A stretch of DNA of 64,000 nt from Nocardia altamirensis NBRC 108246 (GTDB lineage: Bacteria; Actinomycetota; Actinomycetes; Mycobacteriales; Mycobacteriaceae): positions 1-64,000 of the forward strand of contig NZ_BDAY01000067.1 in assembly GCF_001612685.1 (NCBI RefSeq). Direction: 5' to 3'. The notes under the pieces are model-generated. The model did not search any database and was not told the origin of the DNA. It saw only the letters and a program-made list of their open reading frames with translations. A program made the translations under genes and the position numbers. Positions 42,101 through 48,629 of this stretch are shown here, piece by piece. Each line of letters starts with the position of its first letter. Position 1 is the stretch's first letter.

Positions 42101-43704
42101 CGGGTCCACCGGGACAGCCCGTACCACGGACCCCACGCGACACCGTGCGAGTGCGGTTCGAGTGCCGTCGGCGTGATCCGCCAGCCGTTGTCGCGCACCA
42201 CATAGACGTGGTTGGTGGCGACCAAGGCCAGCATCGCCGGATCGCGGTGATACTCGGCCTGAACCTGCCGGTACAGCTCGGTACGCCGCTGTGTATTCAG
42301 CTCTGCGCGTGCGGCATCCAGCAGCTGATCGATCTTCGGGTTCACATAGTCCGAGGCGTTGTCCCACTTCGATCCGACACCCGGTGTGGCGTAACGGGAG
42401 TGGAGTTTGGTGTACAGCTGGCCGTCCACCGTGTAGGGCTGACCGCCGCCCCCGAGCATGAACGCGGTCTGCGCCAAATACGCGGGCGTCATCTTGGCCT
42501 TGTCCACGGCCACCGGGGTGATCTCGATGCCGACCTTCTTCGCGTCCGACACCACCGCCATCGTCAGATCCCGGCGCAGCACTTCCGTTGGGTAGTAAGC
42601 GATCTCGAAGGCCGCTCGGCGACCGTCTTTGGCTCTGATGCCGTCCGCGCCGACCCGCCAGCCTGCGGCGTCGAGCTCGCGCGCAGCCTCGCCTTGATCG
42701 TGGGTGAAATCCTGGGCCGGATCGTAGGTTTCGCCGTATACGGGACCGACCAAGGTGGACATGGCGGTGCCGTGACCGCCGAGAATGTGCTCGACCATCG
42801 CCTTGCGGTCGACGGCGACGTTCAGTGCACGGCGAATCGCGGGATCCCCCGCGACAGGATTGCCCGACGGCAACGTGATCGCACGCCAATCATTGGCGAC
42901 GGCGGACACCACCCGATAGCCGTCCTTCGCCGCAGCCTGCGCCAGCTCCGGCGGCAGCACCGTCCCGTCGGCGCCGTCGCGCAGTTGACTCGCCCTGGCA
43001 TTGTCGTCATCGCTGCGCCGAATGACGAACCGCCGGACCGGCGCCTGTTCACCCCAGTAGTCCGTCCGCGCCGTGAGCACCACCTGATCAGGCCGGGATT
43101 CGGTGAGCACATAGGGCCCGGTGCCGATCGGATTCCGGTTGAGCTCGGCGCGATCGGCGGGCCCTGGCTGCGCGAACGACTCCGCTGGCGCGATCGCCAT
43201 GAACAGCCGGTGATCGAAGTCCGCGTAAGCCCCGGTCAGTTGGAACTCGACGGTGTCCGGGCCGGTCTGCTTCGCGCCGCGCAGGAAGTCGTAGTCCGCG
43301 GCGATCGGGGCGGCAAAGGCCGGATCGATCAGCGAGTTATAGGTGGCCACAACATCTTCCGGGCCGAAAGGGCTCCCGTCCGAGAAGCGGACGCCGGACC
43401 GCGTCGTGACCCGCCAGCGCGACAGATCCCCGTCGATCGGTTCCGGCGGCCCTGCGGCCAGTACCGGTAGCGCCGCCGGGATCCGGTCGTCCACGCCCTC
43501 CGCCACCCGATACAAGCTCTCGAAGATCTTCGACTCACCGTTCTTGCCGTGCCCGAGCAGCGGACTGAAGTCGCCGAGCTCCTCGGTGTCGATCACCACG
43601 AACTGCTCGGGAGTACCGGACGTCTGCCCTGGCGCCGCGCATGCCGTCAGCCCTACTACGAATGCCGTTGTGGCAGCACAGATTCCGATCCGAAACAAAG
43701 CCAT
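42097..43704 (-). CDS. Opp/Nik-type extracellular solute-binding lipoprotein
   Basis: A 535-aa family 5 (SBP_bac_5) binding protein. The signal peptide ends in the lipobox LTAC (C22), so it is anchored in the outer leaflet of the membrane. Domain landmarks are FESLYRVAEGVDDRIPAALP, VRFSDGSPFGPEDVVATYNSL, GTGPYVL and ALNVAVDRKAMVEHILGG. These bind peptides, nickel-histidine or metallophore complexes. It is the first gene of the operon, just downstream of a Fur-family-like palindrome. The ligand proposed here, a metal complex of the operon's own product, is an inference from the enzymes encoded downstream. Confidence 0.9.
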   Translation of the reverse strand: MALFRIGICAATTAFVVGLTACAAPGQTSGTPEQFVVIDTEELGDFSPLLGHGKNGESKIFESLYRVAEGVDDRIPAALPVLAAGPPEPIDGDLSRWRVTTRSGVRFSDGSPFGPEDVVATYNSLIDPAFAAPIAADYDFLRGAKQTGPDTVEFQLTGAYADFDHRLFMAIAPAESFAQPGPADRAELNRNPIGTGPYVLTESRPDQVVLTARTDYWGEQAPVRRFVIRRSDDDNARASQLRDGADGTVLPPELAQAAAKDGYRVVSAVANDWRAITLPSGNPVAGDPAIRRALNVAVDRKAMVEHILGGHGTAMSTLVGPVYGETYDPAQDFTHDQGEAARELDAAGWRVGADGIRAKDGRRAAFEIAYYPTEVLRRDLTMAVVSDAKKVGIEITPVAVDKAKMTPAYLAQTAFMLGGGGQPYTVDGQLYTKLHSRYATPGVGSKWDNASDYVNPKIDQLLDAARAELNTQRRTELYRQVQAEYHRDPAMLALVATNHVYVVRDNGWRITPTALEPHSHGVAWGPWYGLSRWTR

Positions 43705-43723
43705 GTCAGCATCGTAGACTACC

Positions 43724-43742
43724 GATAACGATTATCATTAGC
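43724..43742 (-). promoter_or_regulatory. Fur-family (Zur/Fur-like) operator of the metallophore operon
   Basis: The 19 bases from 43724 (GATAACGATTATCATTAGC) match the classical Fur box GATAATGATAATCATTATC at 16 positions. The overlapping 15-mer 43723-43737 matches the actinobacterial Zur box TGAAAATGATTTTCA at about 12 (consensus sequences from memory). The site is about 19 bp before the binding-protein ATG, placed to block its promoter. It is also about 100 bp upstream of the divergent channel-like gene. Confidence 0.6.
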
Positions 43743-43827
43743 ATTTGTGAAATGAGACACATACACCAAGCCGGACACGACCTGCGACACCGGCGCGCGG
43801 CTCACGCAACTCGGGCTAACCTCGAGC

Positions 43828-43841
43828 TAATCTCACGGCTG
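43828..43841 (+). promoter_or_regulatory. -10 element and leaderless start of the channel-like gene
   Basis: TAATCT (43828-43833) lies 7 bp before the GTG and no Shine-Dalgarno is seen, a typical actinobacterial leaderless start. GGCTAACCT at 43814-43822 resembles half of an IdeR iron box. Confidence 0.4.
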
Positions 43842-44968
43842 TGGCGATCAGGGATGTGATCTCGCGCCGATGGCGGCCATTGCTGTGGCTCGGCTCCCTC
43901 GCCGTGTCCCTGCTTTTCGCGCTCGGCACCGTGACCTCGTGGGTCCATGCCGGAAATCGGCACGCGCCGATCGCGGACGTCGGCACCACTGTCACGAATA
44001 TGGCGGAGGTGCAGGAGGCGATCGCGCCGCGCATGCCGAAGGACACAGTCATCCCGCTGCTGCCGACGGGCGTGCTGGTGAGTTCGCTGCAATTCGTCAA
44101 CGCGCACAATGTCAAAGCCACCGGCCATATTTGGCAGCACATCGTGCCCGGATTCCCCGAGGACCGGATCGAGCTCGGTGCGCTGTTGCTCGAGGCCGAG
44201 GACCCGCACTGCCTCAGAAAGGTCTTCGAATATCCACTCGGCGACACCAAGGTGGTCGTCTGGTCCTTCGCCACCGTCATTCGCCAGCAATTCAATTACG
44301 AGAACTATCCCCTGGACCACCAGGACATCTGGCTGCGTATGCGCCCGGCCGACATGACCAACCCGGTCCAGCTGGTACCGAGCTTCGAGTCGTTCCCACC
44401 GTGGAATCCGGACGCGCTCAACGGGTTGGACCCCGGCCTCGTGTTCGGTGACTGGAAGCCCGACTACACGGTGTACAGCCTGGTCCACCAGAAATACAGC
44501 ATGTTGGACCGACCCGGCCTGTCCAATACCGACGAACTGTATTTCAACGTCGGCGTCAGCCGCGGCCTGCTCGGTCCGCTGATCGGCCGGATCGTGCCGG
44601 TGATGCTGCTCGCGTCACTGATGTTCCTGTCACTGTTCGTCATCACCACCGATCCCGATCGGCGGCCGATCTCCGGCTTCACCGCCTTCGCGATCATCAC
44701 CTTCTCGGTGTCTACGGTGCTGGTCGTCGCGGTCAACGACAATGCCGTCCGCACCGAGGTCGGTTCGGCGGGCATCTCCTATATCGAGTATTGGTATTTC
44801 ACGCTGTACATGATGACCTTGCTCGTCGCGCTCAACGCGACCATGCTGCTCTCCGGCGCCTTCGCCAAGCTGATCCACTGGCGGGAAAACCTGCTGCCCA
44901 AGGTCCTCTTCTGGCCGCTGTTCACCGGAACCATGTTCGCGGCAACCATCGGATATCTCGGCTTCTGA
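43841..44968 (+). CDS. Pentameric ligand-gated ion channel-like membrane protein
   Basis: A 375-aa protein. It has one N-terminal helix (about 14-31), a 210-residue extracytoplasmic domain, then four helices (about 246-269, 279-299, 315-340, 352-373). The outer domain contains QFNYENYPLDHQDIWLRM (149-166), matching the FP-x-D-x-Q region of pentameric ligand-gated channels. Before helix 1, YFNVGVSRGLLGPLIGRIVPVMLL resembles the pre-M1/M1 segment. ISYIEYWYFTLYMMTLLVAL resembles the start of M3. No double-Cys loop is present, as in bacterial homologues. It is divergent from the metallophore operon and shares its regulatory gap. A ligand or ion role is unproven; it may be annotated elsewhere as hypothetical. 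Confidence 0.6.
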   Translation: MAIRDVISRRWRPLLWLGSLAVSLLFALGTVTSWVHAGNRHAPIADVGTTVTNMAEVQEAIAPRMPKDTVIPLLPTGVLVSSLQFVNAHNVKATGHIWQHIVPGFPEDRIELGALLLEAEDPHCLRKVFEYPLGDTKVVVWSFATVIRQQFNYENYPLDHQDIWLRMRPADMTNPVQLVPSFESFPPWNPDALNGLDPGLVFGDWKPDYTVYSLVHQKYSMLDRPGLSNTDELYFNVGVSRGLLGPLIGRIVPVMLLASLMFLSLFVITTDPDRRPISGFTAFAIITFSVSTVLVVAVNDNAVRTEVGSAGISYIEYWYFTLYMMTLLVALNATMLLSGAFAKLIHWRENLLPKVLFWPLFTGTMFAATIGYLGF

Positions 44969-44973
44969 CTCGC

Positions 44974-45918
44974 TCATCGCGCGACGAGCAACCATCCAGG
45001 CAACAGCAGCAGCGCGAGCAGCGAGGTCTTGGCCACGATCGCGGCGGCAAGGTCGACGTCGGTGTCGTAGCGCTGGGCGAAGATGAACAGGTTCTGCGGC
45101 GCTGGCATGGCGGCGATCAGCACGAGGTAGGTCAACCAGGAACCGCCAATTCCGAAGAGGTACTTGCCGATCAGCAGCGCGAGTGACGGGAAGACCAGGC
45201 ACTTGAACGCGATCAGCGCGTACTCGTCACGCGCGGCGCCGCGCAGCCGTAAGCCAGTGCCACCGAGGTGCAGCCCGATGGCGAACAGGGCAACGGGCGC
45301 AGCGGCATTGCCCGCGAACGACAGCGCATCGAGCAGCCAGCGCGGCACGGGCACGTCGGCCGCGTTCCCGGCGATCCCGAGATAGCACGCCACCACGATC
45401 GGCGTCGCCAGCGCTGCCTGCACCCCGCGCAGCGCGGCGCCGAGCGCCGGCGTATCCGAATGCTCTTGCCCAGCACCGAATTCCATGACGGCTATGACCA
45501 CGACGGTGAGCACGCAGACCTGCAGCAGGATGATCGGGAAGATCGGGGACGCGTCGCCGAAGAGCAGCACGAAGACCGGAATCGCGAAGTAGGTCGTGTT
45601 GACCTGCACGCCGGCCATGATGCGCAACGCGACGCCCCTGGCGTCGGTGGTCCGCCGCGACCAGAACCCGACGGCGAGCATGCCGAGCAGCGCGGTAACC
45701 AGGTACGCGGCGATGGCGCGCGGGTCGAAAAGCCGCCCGAGGTCGCTCGAGTAGAGCGAGCCCGCCAGGTAGCACGGAATCGCGAAGAGAAAAGCGAAGT
45801 CGGAGAACGCCTTCGACGTGTCGGCCCCGATGATCTTGCGACGCGCGAAGACAACGCCGCCACCGAACACGAGCGCCACCGGCGCCAGCTTTCCGACGGT
45901 AGCGACGAGATCACTCAC
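44974..45918 (-). CDS. AEC-family transporter
   Basis: A 314-aa auxin-efflux-carrier-type permease with about ten helices in two halves: LAPVALVFGGGVVFARRKIIG..FLFAIPCYLAGSLYS, and LAMP-like LIAAMPAPQNLFIFAQRYDTD near the C-terminus. AEC proteins carry malonate, malate or other organic anions. The GTG start at 45918 lies 22 bp after the TetR stop on the same strand, so the two probably form an operon. It is convergent with the channel-like gene (5 bp apart). Confidence 0.85.
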   Translation of the reverse strand: MSDLVATVGKLAPVALVFGGGVVFARRKIIGADTSKAFSDFAFLFAIPCYLAGSLYSSDLGRLFDPRAIAAYLVTALLGMLAVGFWSRRTTDARGVALRIMAGVQVNTTYFAIPVFVLLFGDASPIFPIILLQVCVLTVVVIAVMEFGAGQEHSDTPALGAALRGVQAALATPIVVACYLGIAGNAADVPVPRWLLDALSFAGNAAAPVALFAIGLHLGGTGLRLRGAARDEYALIAFKCLVFPSLALLIGKYLFGIGGSWLTYLVLIAAMPAPQNLFIFAQRYDTDVDLAAAIVAKTSLLALLLLPGWLLVAR

Positions 45919-45940
45919 CCACCGAACCTAGCGTGCGCTG

Positions 45941-46639
45941 TTACAGGCCGAGTGAGCGCACCAGATCGAGCATCTCGGCGTGGTAGAGCTTCGCCGGATC
46001 CTGCGCCTGCGGACGCAGGTGACCGTAGACCTCGAGCGCGATCAGCCCGTGCATCCGGCCCCACATCCGCAACGCCAGCGCGAGCGCCGCGGGCGGCAGG
46101 TCGGGAAAGTCCGCGCGAACGTGCGCAACCAGATCCGCATCGAAGTCCGACCAGGTCGTCTGCCCGATGGTCTGGAGTTCCGCCGCCTGCGGCCAGGCGG
46201 CGACGGCGAGGCCGACCAGGCCGGTGCACGCACGCAGCGCCGCCGTTGCCGCGGGTCCGCCGGGCGGCGGTCGATAGCCGAGGACCGGATCGCCGTAGAT
46301 GAGCCGGAACTCTGCGGGCGCAGCGACCGCCCATGCGCGCACCGTTTCGCCCCAGGCGATGATGCGCCCGGCCGGATCAGCTTCGGGGACAGCGTCTCTG
46401 GCCGCTTCGACCCGATCGACGAGTGCGGTGTAGACGTCCGAGATCAGGGTGGAGATCAGGTCGTCGCGGGTGGCGTAGTAGCCGTAGAGGGCACCTGCGG
46501 TCATGCCCATCTCGCGGGCGATGGCGCGCAACGAGATCGCGTCCGGTCCCCCTTCGGCCAGCAGGCGCAGCGCGATCGATTTGATCTCCTCGGCCGCCTG
46601 GGCCCGCAGCCGTTCCCGGCGACTTTGTACGACCTCCAC
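45941..46639 (-). CDS. TetR-family regulator (WHG-type C-terminal domain)
   Basis: A 232-aa protein: the helix-turn-helix AISLRAIAREMGMTAGALYGYYATRDDLI (about 34-62) and a C-terminal ligand domain (about 85-230; AAPAEFRLIYGDPVLGY, ALRMWGRMHGLIALEVYGHL). It is divergent from an NAD(P)-binding oxidoreductase and upstream of the AEC transporter. Direct GCGTGTAG repeats in the intergenic region are candidate operators. Confidence 0.88.
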   Translation of the reverse strand: MEVVQSRRERLRAQAAEEIKSIALRLLAEGGPDAISLRAIAREMGMTAGALYGYYATRDDLISTLISDVYTALVDRVEAARDAVPEADPAGRIIAWGETVRAWAVAAPAEFRLIYGDPVLGYRPPPGGPAATAALRACTGLVGLAVAAWPQAAELQTIGQTTWSDFDADLVAHVRADFPDLPPAALALALRMWGRMHGLIALEVYGHLRPQAQDPAKLYHAEMLDLVRSLGL

Positions 46640-46724
46640 GGATTGACACTCTACAGCGTTTGACTACTATCTGCCGTACGGTTTCTGAACGGCGTGTAGT
46701 ACATGATCAGCGTGTAGGAGCAGC
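46640..46724. promoter_or_regulatory. Divergent promoter region with GCGTGTAG repeats
   Basis: GCGTGTAG occurs at 46692-46699 and again at 46710-46717 (18-bp spacing). CTACAGC at 46651-46657 is an inverted relative. The TetR (minus) and oxidoreductase (plus) starts flank it. AGGAG for the oxidoreductase lies at 46716-46720. Confidence 0.4.
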
Positions 46725-47402
46725 ATGGACATCGGAGTTTTCGGCGCAACCGGCGTCATCGGCAGCCGGGTGGTGGCCGAAGCAGTGGACCGGGGGCATC
46801 GGGTCACGGCCTTCACCAGGGATGCCGCGCGGTTTCCCGCCGAGCACGGCGAGGCGGATTGGCGGGTCGCGGACTGGCTCGACGCCGACAGCATCGCGAC
46901 CGCGATCACCGGTCTCGACGTGGTGATCAGCGCGGTCAACGCCGGACACGGCATCGCGGACACCATCGCCAACGCGGGCAATTTCGTGCTCGGCGCGCAG
47001 GCGATGGTGCGTGCGCTGGAACGACATCCCCGCATTCGAGTGATCGCGGTCGGCGGTGCGGGCAGCCTGGAAGTCGCGCCGGGAGTGCAGTTGGTCGATA
47101 CCGGCGAGGAGTTCACCACAACTCTCACAGAGGTGCTCGGAGTGCCCGCCGAGTACCGCACGGTCGTGCGCGCGCTCGGCGACGCGTTGAACGTCTACCG
47201 GTTGTCCAACCGCCACTGGACCTATCTCAGCCCGTCGGCCGGGCTCATCCAATCCGGCACGCGCACCGGACGATTCCGCATCGGCGGCGACCAACTCTTG
47301 CTCGGCGACAGCGATATCTCCGCCGAGGACGTCGCGGTCGCGCTGCTCGACGAAGCCGAACTCCCCCGCCATCCCCAGCGCCGCTTCACCGTCGGCTACT
47401 GA
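46725..47402 (+). CDS. NAD(P)H-binding (NmrA/SDR-like) oxidoreductase
   Basis: A 225-aa atypical short-chain dehydrogenase. The N-terminal dinucleotide motif GVFGATGVIGSRVVAEAVDRGH is followed by R at the end of beta-2 (AFTRD), suggesting NADPH. DVVISAVNAG and IRVIAVGGAGSL follow. The Tyr-Lys pair of classical SDRs is not evident. It belongs to the NAD(P)-binding epimerase/isoflavone-reductase-like group. It is divergent from the TetR gene, its likely regulator. Confidence 0.85.
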   Translation: MDIGVFGATGVIGSRVVAEAVDRGHRVTAFTRDAARFPAEHGEADWRVADWLDADSIATAITGLDVVISAVNAGHGIADTIANAGNFVLGAQAMVRALERHPRIRVIAVGGAGSLEVAPGVQLVDTGEEFTTTLTEVLGVPAEYRTVVRALGDALNVYRLSNRHWTYLSPSAGLIQSGTRTGRFRIGGDQLLLGDSDISAEDVAVALLDEAELPRHPQRRFTVGY

Positions 47403-47468
47403 CGGCTCGGGCGACGCCGTTTCTTGTCGTACCCCTCTGCCATAATTGTTTATAGGTCGGATGTCGAT

Positions 47469-47499
47469 CGAGTTGTCGCGCAACGTATTTCGCAACTCG
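47469..47499 (+). promoter_or_regulatory. Alternative hairpins before the 47514 gene
   Basis: CGAGTTG (47469-47475) can pair with CAACTCG (47493-47499), or its GTTG part with the nearer CAAC (47481-47484). The two structures exclude each other and end 4 nt before the GAGGAGG ribosome site. No known riboswitch family is recognised. Confidence 0.35.
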
Positions 47500-47513
47500 A
47501 CCGAGGAGGCAGC

Positions 47514-48176
47514 ATGCCTGACGTCCCAGCTTCGACGCCCGACCCCCGTGATCCGATGTCCATCGATCAGGATCGGCCGATCGAGCTGGCGGCCGAGATC
47601 GAGCGCCACCGGTACCTGCTGCGGTCCGCCGCAGAGGGGTACCGGTGGCGGGTGGCACGGCAGGTGGAGTACCTCGACCCGGAGGACCGGGACATGCGCA
47701 TGTCGCATGCCGAGCGGCTGATCGAGGCGCTGATGATCGATCCGGTTCGGCACAACAATCTGGACCTCGACTCGTATCGAGCCGTCCGGGACGGGGCGCC
47801 GATCGTGTTCGACGCCGAGAGCCGGACTTACGTGCTGCGGCTGCCGGGCAGGGACCCGCTTCCGATTCGGCCCGGCATGCCGGAGCATCGACTCGGGGTC
47901 ATCGCCCGGCTCGCCGGGCTCGGCCTGCGATTGGAGCAGATCCAGGTCGTCGCGCTGACAACGGCGCAGGTTGTCGCGCCGAACGAACGCGCGGTGCCGC
48001 CGAGCAGTACGCCGATGGTGCAGCGCGGAACAACCAAGCCCTCGCGGAGGCTGCACGCTCGCCCGGGCGGTGGGTCCAGCGCGAGCTCGGAACTCTCGCC
48101 ATACGATCAGAACAGACCAGTCGGTCCGCTCGGCCCCTGTCATCCATGGCCGAGCGCCGACGCACCTGCCGAATAG
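47514..48176 (+). CDS. Hypothetical protein, possibly frameshifted near its 3' end
   Basis: A 220-aa frame with a strong AGGAGG ribosome site. The first 155 residues look like a soluble, charged protein (LAAEIERHRYLLRSAAEGYRWRVARQVEYLDPEDRDMRMSH, VFDAESRTYVLRLPGRD). I recognise no family. After about 48000 the composition becomes irregular (Ser/Pro/Gly-rich). The +2 frame reads more naturally there (AAEQYADGAARNNQALAEAARS, then GRWVQREL), so a frameshift may have extended or replaced the C-terminus. The 453-bp gap beyond (48177-48629) holds no clear gene. Confidence 0.5.
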   Translation: MPDVPASTPDPRDPMSIDQDRPIELAAEIERHRYLLRSAAEGYRWRVARQVEYLDPEDRDMRMSHAERLIEALMIDPVRHNNLDLDSYRAVRDGAPIVFDAESRTYVLRLPGRDPLPIRPGMPEHRLGVIARLAGLGLRLEQIQVVALTTAQVVAPNERAVPPSSTPMVQRGTTKPSRRLHARPGGGSSASSELSPYDQNRPVGPLGPCHPWPSADAPAE

Positions 48177-48424
48177 CGCGCTGGCTCAGCCGCAGTTCAA
48201 ATCCGCGCCGCACTAGGCATCCGCGCAGACCATGCGGCCCCGTCGATCTGGCGCGCCTGCGGCTACGAGTCGCGAGATCGGTCGAAGTAGGCCATCGCCG
48301 TGAAATCGGCCGATGCCACGCTGTCCCGCGCGCGCTGGGCGATGCGAGGGGGACTTCGCTGTGAACACCACGGAGCTGAGCGTGCGGGGTTCGCCCAATC
48401 TCCCGAGCCGACGCGGCGGGCCAA

Positions 48425-48500
48425 AATCCGCACCCTCTCTGTGAATCCGCCTCCTTCCGGCCGCCCAGAACGGGTGCGGATTGCGACAAAGGGTGCGGAT
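48425..48500. repeat. ATCCGCACCC inverted-repeat element
   Basis: AATCCGCACC (48425-48434) is inverted as GGTGCGGATT (48473-48482), with a further GGGTGCGGAT at 48491-48500. The same ATCCGCACCCT..TGTG word forms the perfect hairpin at 56351-56400. The element family therefore occurs at least twice in the window. Confidence 0.5.
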
Positions 48501-48589
48501 CCCACCTTGGCGCTGAGCGGTGCGGACCTGAGGGATAGATGAGAGTGTCTTGCTAATTTTTGCTTAGTGTTCCTATGCTTGCCCAGAGA

Positions 48590-48610
48590 ACCTGATAGTG
48601 ACTATCAGGT
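48590..48610. promoter_or_regulatory. Perfect TetR-type operator before the MMPL gene
   Basis: ACCTGATAG-TGA-CTATCAGGT is a perfect 9-3-9 palindrome ending 20 bp before the MMPL ATG. A TTGCTT..CCTATGCT promoter-like stretch lies just upstream (48561-48580). The TetR gene at 50845-51477 is the likely binder. Confidence 0.75.
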
Positions 48611-48629
48611 ATGACTTTGGGGAGCAGCA

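Noticed and set aside
33962..43704. Staphyloferrin B locus
   Set aside because: SbnA-, SbnB- and SbnH-like enzymes are present, but the NIS synthetases (SbnC/E/F), citrate synthase SbnG and the usual siderophore receptor are absent. The importer is of Opp/Nik type instead.
48140..48215. tRNA-like text (TGGCCGAG, then GTTCAAATCC)
   Set aside because: A T-loop-like word is present with a 4/5 stem, but no acceptor stem or clean D-arm can be formed. It is probably chance or a badly decayed fragment.
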